Shown here one piece after another: positions 11,497-24,016 of a stretch of 64,000 nt of DNA. Source of the DNA: Talinum fruticosum (Eukaryota; Streptophyta; Magnoliopsida; Caryophyllales; Talinaceae); the NCBI GenBank assembly GCA_021018815.1, contig JAITYX010000004.1:6080001-6144000 (forward strand). The letters run 5' to 3'. Each line of letters begins with the position of its first letter. The stretch's first letter is position 1. The translations under genes were made by a program, and so were the position numbers. Under the pieces are notes generated by a model. It was not told the origin of the DNA. It searched no databases and saw only the letters and a list, made by a program, of their open reading frames with translations.

Positions 11497-12186
11497 ATGG
11501 CAAGCAAGGCATTGACATGCTCTGCTGCATCTGTGATGCCAAACAAGGCCTCACTGAGCCCTGCCTCATTGGGTTCTGCCCCTCGTTCGGTCCTTTTCAG
11601 TTCTCCAATCAAAAGTTCTTCCTCAGCTTCAAAGGGTTTGCTGGCCGTCCGAGCCCAACAGTATGGAGGTGAGCCGTTCAGCATTAGACCCCAGCAGTAT
11701 GGAGGTGACCCATTTAGCACTGGACCCCAGCAGCTGGGAGCTCAGCCCTTCTCCTCTCAGCAAGGAGCTCAGCCATTCTCTTCTACAAATCAGGTTCTAG
11801 GTAATGCTCTCACTGACAAAAATAAACCAATCTGGACAATCGATCACCTAGCAAGGTCTACTCTTATATAACAAAACATTTGTGGGTCTGAAATTTGCAG
11901 TGCACACTCCATGGTACACAACAGAGGATGAGACGGCAATCAAGATGAGGATTGACGTGCCAGGAGTGTCGCCTGAAGACCTGGATGTGAAGGTGGAGGG
12001 GAACATGCTGGTGATCAAGGACTTGGGAAGACAGCTATTCAGCCCCTATGACACCAAGATTCAGCTCCCACCCGACTGTTTCAAGGAACAAGTCCAGGCC
12101 CTGCTGAAGAATGGGGTTCTCCATGTCTCTGTGCCCAAGAGGTTCCCCCATCCGTCCATATCCCTATCAGGGCCTCTCCTTATTAA
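11497..12186 (+). CDS. Small heat shock protein (HSP20), subtype 2, copy E, 3' frame disturbed
   Basis: Closest paralog of copy D. Exon 1 is 11497-11800, intron 11801-11900 (GT-AG, phase 1), exon 2 from 11901. The leader is almost identical to copy D. The linker (residues 53-102) has one more repeat unit: QQYGGEPFSIRP, QQYGGDPFSTGP, QQLGAQPFSS, QQGAQPFSS. The alpha-crystallin domain matches copy D through KNGVLHVSVPK. The frame then departs and as read continues to a stop at 12214. A C-run at 12145-12149 has five C; six would restore a D-like end (VHIPIRASPY, stop at 12184-12186) and a 196-aa protein. This is the same kind of defect as in copy B, so I treat it as a probable consensus error; a real extended C-terminus is the alternative. 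Confidence 0.8.
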
Positions 12187-13533
12187 CCACTGCACTACAT
12201 ATCTGAATCTATGAATCGGGCATTCAGTTTGAGAATGTGTCTGTGTCTGTGTCTGTGTCTGTCCCTTAGTTAAGAGCTTTATAAGCCTTAAGTACACTGC
12301 AAATAATAAGCTCTTGCCTGTGTCTCGTCTTATGAGTTGTTCTATGCTGTAAGATTTCCGGCTTTAATCAAATGAATTTACGTTGCCAAGCCTCTTATAT
12401 ATTTTGTCATCTGTCACTTCCAATTAATTGTATCACATCAACATCCAGCAAGTTGTTTGAGACACTTGATGTGTAGGTTACGTAGAATTTCAATTCAGTA
12501 CATTTGAAGGACACTAATGTTCTTATGACATTTTTAAGATTATCTAAAGGTTCATCAAATTTTTGCTCTAGAAAATTTTATATGTTTCCTGGAATCCTAA
12601 GCAACCCCCAATCCCACCTTACAAGCTTTAGTTAGGGACATCACAATCTAGGATGTTTAGGTTACGTGATGCATCAGTGGGCTCAACTAGTCAAATCTCT
12701 ATGAGGTATTACCAGATACTTGGATTTGAATCCCGTTACATCAGCTTTTGTGCCGCATTCGTACCAAAAATAAAATTAAAAAGCAAATTAGTCATAACCA
12801 TGATTCGTAAACTAATGGGGGTGGGGATACCCCATAAGGCTAAAAGTAATGAAGACGCCTTCATAATGACGAACTTAGGAGGGACAAGACTCTCCATTGC
12901 CTCTCTCTCAATCCTCATTGCCTAATTGGAAATCACACGCCCTAATCTTAAGTCTTAACCAGCAAGTCTAAGACTCAACTATTCTATTGATGGCTAATTA
13001 ACCAAAGGTATTCCCCTTCCTAACTTTCAGACACGGAAAAAAGGATTCATGGTGATCAAACTAAGAACTGCATTTCCATGAAAAAGATCGAGAATAAGAC
13101 AATGCTTGCTCATAAATCAGAATGGACGATCGCATAAAAATAAAAGAAACAAAACAAACCCAGACTTTGAGCGGGTTTTCAGAATTCGGAGAACAACTGC
13201 ACAAAGGCAGGCAGGAAGGCAAAGCTAGTCTAAGACAAATTTTTGACAGTCCAAGATACTGTGCAGGCAGGACGTAGATTAACTCGATGCTAAGGAGCCT
13301 CGTAGTTGCCTTCAAACTCTACATGTTCAAAGCCCCTTTGAAAAAGGCTTAAAATAAACCTCCCTCCTAGTAGTAAGTCGTAGCAAAGCAGGATACTGGG
13401 CCCAGGATTACCAAAGGAAAGAAACTGAAGACGCCACAAGTACCTTCATACTATCCTCTGTATCTACGTATATATGTATATATATAATGAAGATAATAAC
13501 AGCAGCAGCAGCCTCGGATAAACAAATAGCCAA
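12187..13533. other. Intergenic, with 3'UTR of the RNA-binding protein gene
   Basis: The right part (about 13000-13533) is probably the 3'UTR of the minus-strand gene that follows. Near 12660-12760 there is a stretch with GGATTTGAATCCC, similar to the SINE-like fragment near 8870. The small open frames are not convincing. Confidence 0.45.
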
Positions 13534-16500
13534 TCAGTTCACAGGCGAGCGAGGAGGTCGAGGGCGAACTGGGGTCTTTGACGGGCTCACCCTGCATAAG
13601 CAGTCATACGATTATGGTCAGCCACTTATAAAACCGAAAATCTTCAGTAAATATACAAGAAAGCAAAGTTAAACAACAGAAGCATTGTTTGATAATCAAC
13701 CTGATAGGCAGCGTTCCCAGAACAGCACCGCTACAGTTGAGGGCAGCAATTGCACTTTCAGCCTGTCATGCATCAATAAATTGAAAATGAAGCCAATCAA
13801 ATCAAATACAAAAGAAGATAGTTAACAACTCATTTTTAGCAAATTCTAAGTGCTAAGATTTCAACATTCAATTGCATTTCATTTTGTGATCTGTTTCTGA
13901 AGTTCGGCCGGACAATAGAAAATCCCATCACTTCTCTCATCTTCGAAAACACTATGACTTAGCATATGAACCTCGGTTCTGTACAGAAAAATGAGACCAT
14001 CAACCAACCATTTGACATCAAAGGTGCAAACTCATCTTTGAACCTTCAGATCTAAATCCAAGCAGACCCTGAGCAGTATGCAATCCAAGCTCTAAAGCCC
14101 TCAACTCTAAATCCAAGCTAACTACAAACAGTATACGCTCCAAAACAGCTATACTAAGCAAGAAATTATATTTTAAGCCTCATATCTAAATCTAAAGCTA
14201 ACTCAAACAGGAACAAGCCCAGTGACCAAGTCAAAAGCATGGAATAGAGTGCATGACATCAGAATTCACCAGGTGGCCTGAAAAGAATTGGGCAGTCAAT
14301 TCAGGAGAAATATAAACAGAACATATCTCAGTCCTACATCACCCAGAAGTTGTCGAAAATTGTGGAACCAAACCTTTACCTTTTGGAGTCTCCGAAAAAT
14401 ATAAGCCTACAACAGCCTAGGATTTTCCTTACCTAAAACTGAAAAATACGGCAGCAATCAAGACACAGCGAAAACCATACAAGCATCTTCTAGGTACCCC
14501 AAAACTTATTTTGAAAACCTAGGGCCCTGAATCACCATACCCCTGAAATTATCAAGAATATTCCTAACATACTCCTATACATTTCAAGGGGGTATCACAA
14601 GCCCATAGTCATCACGTACCAACTTTAAAGAAATTCCCAAGACCTGAAAATTGCATGAAAACAGTGGTCATTTTTGGGTCCCAAGTGACTCCAACTCTAA
14701 ATGCATGAAATGCTCAGTGTTGCTAACGTACGACAAGTATTGTCTTGGGCAATCATTACCCCCATGGTTGCCCTTTGAGAGCTTTCCAAGCATCACGCTA
14801 GAACCTACAAAAATTATAGATGATGTTTGACCAAAATCTCAAGGGGCCAAAGCCACTATACACCTGAAATTGTCGAATACTTCCACATACTTAGTAACAT
14901 TTAAAGGGCCATTATGATATTGCAGTAAGCATGACAGGTTCTCGAGCTTCATCTCAAAGCTCCTAAAAAGTTGCAGATGATAGTAAACTTCCATCTTGGA
15001 TGGACCATAATACTCCAGAAATTACCAAGATGTTACTTGGCATTTCGTTCAAAACATTAAGCAACCCATCTTGACCACATAATTTACCATGAAGCTGTTT
15101 TCAAAACCATCCCAAAGTCACCAAACAATGGACAATAATCTTCATTATCAGAGGTGTGGGTCCTTCGACCATTATGCCTACGAAACTAGTCAAATCTTCT
15201 ACATGTGTGGTCATCATGATACTATAAGTCAAGATATAAAAGTTTTTCTCAAGAGCTATAGAAAAGGTGGTAAGTGCAAAGAATGGACTTGATTAGTCGG
15301 CTCCTTTAAACCCAAAACCACACTACTCCAAAACTATTTAAGCAGTCCTAACATATTATTTGACTCTTTGAGATCCCATAGTCAATGGATGACATTACTT
15401 AGGCATAATCTGTACAGCCACGAAATTCTCGCGATGTTTACGGTTCTATTGAACCTAGATCCCAACAAAAACAAAGAAGGGGGAAAAGATGTCATACATG
15501 AAAAATCTCAATTAGTATTTTGGGGGATCATAGTGACATTTTGGTCACCAGCTCATATCTTTTCCAACAGCAGCTCAATATAATAGAAAACAATAGATGA
15601 TAATAACTATTATGGGGTCCTGGCGACTAAAGCACGAACCCCGAAAACTATTCAAGATGTTCCCAACATGCACATAAAACATTCTTGAGGGACATTATAG
15701 ACTCATTGACACCATGTAACAGCACTTGCTTCGCTGAATAACAGCCCCCTGGAACTAAGAGGCCATCATGAGCTCATAGTCAGCACATCACACCCTCTTG
15801 CAATCAACCTCTAGCACCCAAAAAACTTTGAATATTTTGCCTTCACTATAAGGGGTTGAACAGGCTAGCACCACCGTACCTTGGAAACACTTGATGGTTT
15901 TGCAAACACTATCCCCCCCTCCTCCAACCCCAAAAAAAGGATTACAAAATGTTGTGCAATAGCCATTTCATTTTTCTAGGTCTCAAAGGACTGAGACCAC
16001 TATACTTTCAAAAATATTAGAAATGTCCTCTACATACATCAAAAAGATTTTAGGGCTATCAAGATAACATAGATACCCTATGGCAAGTTTTGAAGGAATA
16101 TCTCAAAACTCAAAATAAAAAAGGGAAATTAGACTTTCTTTTGCATCTGGGAGGTCTCAAACTAAAATAAACCCAGTATTGCAGATGCGCCTGGCGTGCT
16201 CCATTAGTCTATCAGATCCCATGATCACCATCTAATGACTTTTTAGAAGCCTTCACAATCCGCCCAAAACCATGAGTAAATATTCATTAGTTACTGCTAA
16301 TATAACTCTGAATAGAACTATAACCTTCAAGCTATCTGGAACATTCCTAATATGCCTAAATATCCTAAGAGAGCATTATGGCAGCCAGGTCACAACATGC
16401 ATGCTAGGTTTTTCAGGCAGTACCCGGGCTGCTCAAAAACTGTAAATAAAAGCACACAGCATCAAGGTGCCACACTGATATCATAATCCACAGCTTTAAA

Positions 16501-19500
16501 CAGCTATCCGCAAACCCCCAGGCACTGACTGGAGTCTTGGGTAACAAAAGAAAAAAATAATAAAAAAAAATGTCCCTTCAACTCATAGAAAATATCCCTA
16601 CCATACCACCAGACATCTTCTGCAGTCATCATGTCCATACTCGCCATTTCTCCAAATGTGAGGTTTTCAGGTACAATAAACCTAAAAAATGACCATTATA
16701 GCCTTTGTTGTGGAGTTTGTAGGGACCCCACTACCCCAAAACTATTGGGAATTCCAGAGACATGTCTGTTAAAGTGCCATGACCATAGTAATCACAAGAC
16801 AGCTTTTGGCCATCCTCTTCAGAACTCAAAAAATATTGCATAATAGCCATAGTTTTCCTGAGTCATATGCGCCTAGACAACAAAATCACACTTATTCCCA
16901 AGACACAATTAACATAGGGGATGATGACATTAGGCTGCCTTCAAATAGCATCCATCCTCTATTCTCCAGAAGACTGAAATTGTGAATCATAACCTTGATT
17001 TATGGGGTCTCAAGGGACAAATTAAAATACCCGGAAACTGTTCATTCCTGCAAATATTTTGGGAGCCACCCAAACCCATAAGCTAGAAATAAATTACCAT
17101 CCTGAAATTTGTGGATAATAGCCTAATGTTTGTAGCTTAAGAGACCAGAATCAATATAACCACGAAGCTACCAAGAACACTCTAGCATATTCTGTGAAGA
17201 TCCTTCGAGAGGCCATCATGACATCAGTTACAACAAAGTCACCAAATAAAATCTAATTCCCAAAAAGGTATGGATAATCATGGCAGCTCGCATTTACTTC
17301 AAATCTATGAGGCTGCAGCCACTGTACTCCCCACTTTACCCTGGGGCTCCTAGATTACACCACAGACCATTTTTGGAAAGGGACTGATAACCCCAGTATC
17401 ACCATGATATAGATTCACATTATAGAACCCCAAGATTCCAGTTGATAGCTTTTCTCGAGGATCTCAGGGGTTGAGACCATTATACCTTCAAAACTATCAA
17501 AGGCATGCTTAATGTACTTCTATATGTTTCAAGGACATCATGATGAATAGTCACCACAAGACAGGCTTTCAAGCATTATTATGAAACCCTAACATTATGG
17601 ATGATAACCTTTCCATTTGGATTACTCGGAGATGCTCCTATAGCATGCCCCCAGGAATTCTACGAGCAATATGATTGTCAGCACTTAGATCCTCAAGAAA
17701 CCTTCCAAAATTTGTAAAAGAAACTACTCGTAACAGCCAAAAGTGACTTTAGCAATCAGCCAATCACCACAATGGGTATCCCACTAGAACGAGGCACACC
17801 TAATCAAAACCCTTTCTTCTCACAAGACTCTAAGAAGGGAAAAGAAAAACAATTATGACACTTTGAGGATAGACGGAAACAACAACAACAACAACAACAG
17901 CAACAACAAGAACGACAACAAAAATGATAAGAGGGAAGAGAGAATTGAAGTGAACCAAGACTTTGATCTTTACAAGTCCAAGACTCATACTCCAAAAGAT
18001 TTAGTTTTCAACAAACAAGGAGCAAGAGCACACCTCAATCTCTAGAGATCAATCAAATTGATTTTGGATGTATCACATGCATTATAGAAATAACTCATGA
18101 ATTAATAGAAAAACTGCTCCTTATCAACAATTACCAACCAAAATTAGTTTTCACAACCTAACAATCTTCGGAAGAAGGGCAAAGTTTCATGAATACATAT
18201 AGCCACAACACTCAAAGCTGTAACTGGATTGATTAAGGGCAAGCATCTGCTAAAAGAAATAATTTGCCAATTTGCCACAGAGGACAGGACTATTCTAGGA
18301 GTTGCAAACATAAAACCCAATAACTCCATAAACAGAAGGTTCAGGAATTACCATAACAAACTCCACGAAGGCAATGCGAGTTGAGTGATGGTAGTCCCCA
18401 AGCAACCTCAGCCGTTGAACCTGAAAGCAAGACCCTTATCATAATATAATCAATAACTCAAATAATCTGCCTCGGATTAGGTGATGCAAAATTACACACC
18501 TCTCCACAAAATGACTCAAAGAACAGTTTGATGTCAGCCTGTGTAACCTGCATTTAGTCAACAACAACGGACATACATAATCTTAACAGTGACAGACATT
18601 CAAAGGATTACTAGCATGCCTGTCAGGTCTACACCAAGTGAAAAATAGGTTAGAGAAGAATACCTTCTTGTCAATATTAGTACAATAAACTGTTCTTGCA
18701 CACATCTCTCTCTCATCTTCAGACTGTAAGTGTTAGTCACTAATTAGCTTAATTGTGTTTCTACCACAATAACTAGCCGTGCTGAAAAATGAAGCTTTCC
18801 AATACTAAAGTATGTTACGCAAAGAGATTCGCTAAACCATTGAAGAAGATTGCTGCACCGAATAAAGAACCTACCTTAGGCAGGAAGGTAGGATTAACAG
18901 GAGCAATGGCAGTCTTGGAAGGAAGCACTCTAACAGGGTAATATCCAAGCATTGTGCCCGAAAGAGTTAGAGCATTCCTAGCACCCTCTGCCAAGGTGAC
19001 AAAATCAAGTCAAGCGAACAGTACCAAGGCCATACACAAGCAACAACAACTAGCCCTCAGTATGGATCCGGCTGAAGCAGGTTTAGTCAGTACCATTACC
19101 ATAAAACTACCATGAGTTCCAATCAATCAGTAGGGTAGGAGATGGAGCCCACAGACATTACCTTCATCAGTAAACTCTATGAAGGCAAAGCGAAGAATAG
19201 AATTTGGATCACCACAAACACGACAATCAACAACCTACGGCTCGAGCCAGCAAAAACATTCAGGGGCACATCACCCAAACCAATGCAATATAAGCTCTAC
19301 CGAATAAGTCCAATAATATGCGTTACCTGTCCGCAGTTGATGAAAAGAGCTGCAAGTTGCTCTTCAGTGACCTAAATTCAGTGCCACACAAGGCAAACTC
19401 TTAGGCCGGAACCACATAAATCCACAGCCTCTTTTAAACAAGAATACCAGGAGCACCAAAGGAACACCAAAACAAGCTAAATAGAAGTCATTGAATACCT

Positions 19501-20265
19501 GCTGATCAATGTCTGAAACATATACAGTTCTTCGGATCACCTCTTCCCGCTGAGCCATACTGGTGCGACTGTTCATTCTCCTCTTCCCTTGCCCTTGATT
19601 GTTCCTTCTCTACAATGTAATTCAAAACCCACAAAACATCAACTATTTGCTCAAGAATTGAACGACAAAACGGCAACAAACAAAACAATTAATTCATAAA
19701 AATCTTTCCATACCCTTCTACCAGTATATCCGTTAACATTGCCGGCAGCGTTAGGCTGGATTAGAATATTGTTAAGATATCCAAAATTATTGTTATTGCC
19801 GACTCCTCCATCAAATGATCCGGTCTTGGTCAATGAAGGCGGCACAAATTCTTTGGCCATGGGGTTTAACTTGGATAACATCTCCTCCAAATCCCTAATC
19901 TCTTTCTTAATACCCTCGCCATTTGTGAGATTACTGTCTTTGTCATCATCGCTAGTCCCATGGTTACTAGTGGACTTAGTCAAAACGAGATTCTGCAAAT
20001 CCCCGCCGTTGTCCGCAACGCCGTCGTTTTCGTCATCGTCGGCGGCGGCGTGGAGTTGAGGGGAGGGCTTGTAAGTATCAGCGCCATTGCCGTTGATGTT
20101 GTGATTCTGAAGCGATTGAGTCTTCAAGCTGAGGCCTTGATCCTTGGACGGAGGAGCAGCTTTGTCGGTCCTGTCGTTGTTGACGTGATTGCCGTTGGAT
20201 CGTTCGAGATCAGTGGTTTCAAAGTGCTGAACATTGGATGCGACGCCGTTCTCAGCAACCGCCAT
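13534..20265 (-). CDS. CTC-interacting-domain (CID8-13 type) RNA-binding protein, PAM2 plus two RRMs
   Basis: RNA-binding protein predicted to bind the C-terminal MLLE domain of poly(A)-binding protein. Ten coding exons (minus): 20265-19714, 19609-19499, 19371-19327, 19234-19162, 18987-18875, 18723-18664, 18547-18500, 18420-18352, 13762-13701 and 13591-13534. All junctions are GT-AG, phases agree, and the total is 396 aa. PAM2 motif SKLNPMAKEFVPPSL is at residues 131-145, in an Asn/Asp-rich region. A basic, possibly nuclear-localising stretch (RRRRNNQGQGKRR) precedes RRM1 (about 210-285, VYVSDID and RFAFIEF). RRM2 spans about 309-380 (VYCTNID and RIAFVEF). The tail is SPSKTPVRPRPPRSPVN. Domain order and length match the Arabidopsis CID8-13 group. 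I cannot choose the member. The ninth intron is 4.6 kb. Confidence 0.93.
14000..17760. repeat. Diverged ~155-165 bp tandem array inside the ninth CID intron
   Basis: The same theme recurs through the intron: a 'CCACTATAC' box, then '(c)cgAAACTAtCaAGaa', 'cCTAACATacTc', 'ttcaaGGG', 'ATcATgAc', 'catagtcaccacaAGACAgCTTT' and 'ATggATgATAgCC', in that order. Clear copies start near 14541, 14858, 15008, 15318, 15635, 16000, 16320, 16735, 17160 and 17480. Spacings cluster around 150-165 bp or twice that. The units are too diverged to be a young satellite. It was found by eye; a self dot plot would settle period and copy number. No coding capacity is evident. Confidence 0.6.
17878..17912. repeat. (AAC)n microsatellite in the CID intron
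   Basis: Imperfect AAC trinucleotide run interrupted by AGC. It lies near the 5' end of the large intron (transcript sense). Confidence 0.85.
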
Positions 20266-20290
20266 GATCGGGCAAGTCTCACACCAAACA

Positions 20291-20660
20291 CTGCAGAGAA
20301 TCGGCGATCAAAGAAGAAGATTCAAACCCGAAAAGGAAAGAAATCAGAAGTAGAGAAGAGTGAGTGAATGTATGTACCTGATGTCGAATTGAAGAGTGAG
20401 GGGGTCCTGCCACCACTGATGGGAAGATCGAGAGCAAAGAGAAAAGCTCGAGTCCTCAAGAATGGCGGAAGGAAAATGGAATAAAGAAAAAGGAGAAAAG
20501 GTAGGGCAGAGCAACAAAACAGAGCTTTTCCCTTTTCTTTTTCGCTTCTTGCTTCTTCACTGATTCTTTCTTTCTTTCTTTCTTTCTTTCTTTTGCAGAG
20601 GAAGAGAGAGAGAGAGAGAGAGAGAGTGGGTAGAGAGAGATAGAGAGAGAGAGAGAGGGG
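20291..20660 (-). promoter_or_regulatory. 5'UTR intron and repeat-rich core promoter of the CID gene
   Basis: A small 5'UTR intron fits 20291-20377 (donor CATCAG|GTACAT, acceptor TCTGCAG, minus). Further upstream lie a (TTTC)n run (20564-20592) and (GA)n runs (20604-20657), read on the plus strand. On the transcript strand these are GAAA and CT repeats. No clear TATA box; CT-rich initiator regions are common in plant housekeeping promoters. Confidence 0.5.
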
Positions 20661-20835
20661 GGCTTCTTCGGAGAGTCCGTTTTGGACTTTCTGGCCATGC
20701 CCCCAAATCGTTACGTGCTTTTACAAAAATATTCTTTATTTTTCATCACGAATTTACTTTTTTTTTTTGTGTTCATAGTTAAACATATATATATATATAT
20801 TTATTTATTTACAAAGTAGTGTCAAGAAGTATCTG

Positions 20836-20876
<41 letters not shown>

Positions 20877-23800
20877 ACTTTTAAAAATACAAATTTTAAT
20901 ATCAAAATACAATACGTGCCCTTAAAAACTAATTTTGTAGTTATTGATTGTATGTCCCCTCATTCATTGTTTTTTGATGCAACATGGAGAAAAAATTTAT
21001 AGTTTGATTCGTCACAATTTCTTATAGTCTTACAATTTTACCGCTAATTGAAATAGGGCCTCTCTTCAAATGTATAAGGTTTCATTTTCATTTCTATATG
21101 AAATAAATTATTTAGATAATTAATATATCAGCAATGGAATTTTAATTTTCTAAAGATGGAAAAAAATACCAAAATTTCTCCATATATAGATTGCGCACGT
21201 AATTCTTTTTCCTACATTTTAATTTTTTCTGCAATCGAACTAATTCGGTTGCATGTTTGACTTTGTATATTTAGTTGAAAATTTCAAGGTTGCTATTCGC
21301 TAATATCTACAATTAGGCCCCTACCATTATCTTTGATTGCGAAAATATACTAATTAATCCAACCCATTAATTTATTTTTTTTTTTTGTTTGCTAATGATA
21401 TTTTATTTTAATAGACAAGATCAAAGAAAAACAAGATATTTTAAAAATATAAGCATCATTTTACATAGTCAATATATAAAACTTGCATTTTATGAATTTA
21501 ATGTACATTAAAATTAAAGAATAACTAAAACCATATATTGCTAATTCAAGTAGGATCAATTAGGATACTTTAAAAATATATTCATTTTAAGGACTTGTTT
21601 GTTTTAATATTTAAAAGTATTAGCATATTGTTTATTTCTTCATACCACTTTACCATTTACTGCTTTTTATTGTTCCTATTTATCGTAAATTTTAATTATT
21701 GGAAGATAAACTATTCATAGAGGAGAAAAAATACAAGTGTTTAAAGTCCAAAACAAACATATGACATGTTTAGACTATCACTAAATGTGCATATATTTAT
21801 TGGAGCCTCTACACATACACATCATCTCAACACAATTACAACAACTAGTCAAGGGGTAGGCACCTTATTCAATAGAAACAACACATGTTATAATTAACCT
21901 AAAAATCATGCCCTACAAAAACAATTGCAGTTTTCGACATCTCGCAAAAAAGCTAATTTTTAATTTCATGTATAGATATGTATACATCTAAATCAAATTA
22001 TATGCGTATTAACATATATGTGATAAGTTTTAGCTTCAGCCATTTTATACGTGCTAAAAGTCTCTATGTTGTACTCTATTTACATATACACCAGCACGAG
22101 AAAGAATAGTAGGAAGAGACAAATTACTAAATTCTTTAATCGGGATTGTTCCCTTATACATACACGCATATATATACAACAACAAAAAAAAAAAAAACAA
22201 TTACACGCGATAATTTTTTAGAAAATTTCAAAATAAACACTTTTTGTTTTAGAATAATGTAAAACACATTAAAACATGGTTGACTATGAGGGATGAAATT
22301 AATGGGAATTACCGTAGTTTGATGGTAGTTAGTGATGTTTAAGTTTAACAAGTAATCGGTAATTATTATGTCACTCATCTCATGGCCATGGGTTAATTGG
22401 GTACGTAGGAAGGGAGGGAAGAATGGATGGTGATGGGTCAGAAAGCACCAAGATACGTCTCTCCAATTCATTTCCTCTAAATTAAGAGTATTGTCTCTCT
22501 TGCCACCTCCATTTTCACATTACGGATGTTCCGATATCAGCCTAACTTAACTCGGTAAAATATTTGAAAATTATTATAAGAGATTTAAATTTGATCAATT
22601 TCACTCATATCGACTTTCACGTTTAAATACTAAATTATTTAATTAGATTTTTTCTGTGGTTGTTATCTTCCGTAAGGAAACATGCATAAATAATCGGTAA
22701 TTATGTCTTCATATCATACACAAATATCTGATAAGGTTAGTCGCATGTATTTGCATTTGCATTTACATCTGCATTTCGATTTGAATTTTTCTTCTTCTTC
22801 TTCTTCTTCTTCTTCCACGCATCTTCTTCTTCTATATTCGTTTTGTTTTGGGCAGCAACCATATTTTTTCATTTTTTTAGTTGCACGCATTTTACAATTA
22901 ATTGTATGTATTCATTTACAAACACGCTAGCTAGAGATATCTTTTCCTATACTACATAATATTTCCCAAGTTGGGGGTTGATTTTGTCTCTACATTTGAC
23001 AAAGACGGGAGTGGCGGGTTTCATGCTCTTTTCTTTTTCCTTTGTTAATTCTAATCGAGTTAGATATAAAAATGTGTCGAATCTAGTTACTTTGTAAGTG
23101 GAATGAAGTAATATTTTTGTGGGTGGATGCTCTAAAAGGAGCAAAGAAGGTAAAACCTAATGTAGGAGAAAGTTTTACAAATAAGATTAGATTAGATTAG
23201 ATGTGAGACTAATGAGGATGCTTTGATATTAACCTCACACTAATTAGGAAAAGCTAAAAAGATAGAGACAGATGGCAGCAAACGGATTGTCCACAAATGA
23301 AAACCAATAAATAGAGAAAAAGAAAGGGACTTTTCAAGGCACATGTATTTCAACTCATAAACAAAACAAAAGAGAGTGTGGGTCACATCTCACATCCATA
23401 TTATATTTTATTAATCGAGTGGGTCCCTAATCTAATAAATAAATAAAACAAGACCATAAAATTAGAGCACCACGTTTTCCATGATATCTCTCTCCTCTTG
23501 TTTTTATTTTAATATGGACCCTACTCGTGACAAAGAGGTATCCTGGCAAGATTGATGAATGTAATGATTATTGCGAGTTCCTAAAACCTTGGCACTTATA
23601 TGCAAATCCTCAGCTTCAGTGAACTTGATTGCTATATTTGTTTTTTTGGGAATGGAAAGGTTCACACACTTTCGACCTGTATTTCAGCTCCTTACAGCTA
23701 AAAGGAACAGGAATGTAGATGCTCCGAGCTGGCGAAAGTTGTAAGCAACAATATCAAACTCAGAAACCCAAGGCAAGCACTCAAGATATACAAATTGGGG

Positions 23801-24016
23801 GTGGAAGAAACCTCATCAACAGCACTCTTTGGTTAAGACAAGTAAATAACCATCCTTTTCAATTATGAATCAAACTAAAAGAGGCACCAAATCACAAGAC
23901 ATGCTGTGGCATAAAAGTAAAAGAGCAACCGAAAGGTACACATCCATGTTACAAGGTTCCACTGGGAATAACATAGCCAACAAACACATGTGAGGAAATC
24001 CTCGCCATAAAAGCTT
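20661..24016. other. Intergenic, AT-rich
   Basis: Contains (AT)n at 20838-20873 and a (TTC)n tract around 22788-22815. I recognise no protein, RNA gene or mobile element. The part nearest 24016 is probably the 3'UTR of the SR protein gene. Confidence 0.5.

Noticed and set aside
14000..17760. CRISPR-like or protein-coding repeat interpretation of the intronic array
   Set aside because: Units are diverged throughout with no spacer/repeat alternation, and no reading frame is conserved across units.
19739..20367. Long plus-strand open frames across the first CID exon
   Set aside because: They are antisense shadows of the PAM2-containing exon, which is supported by motif and splicing.
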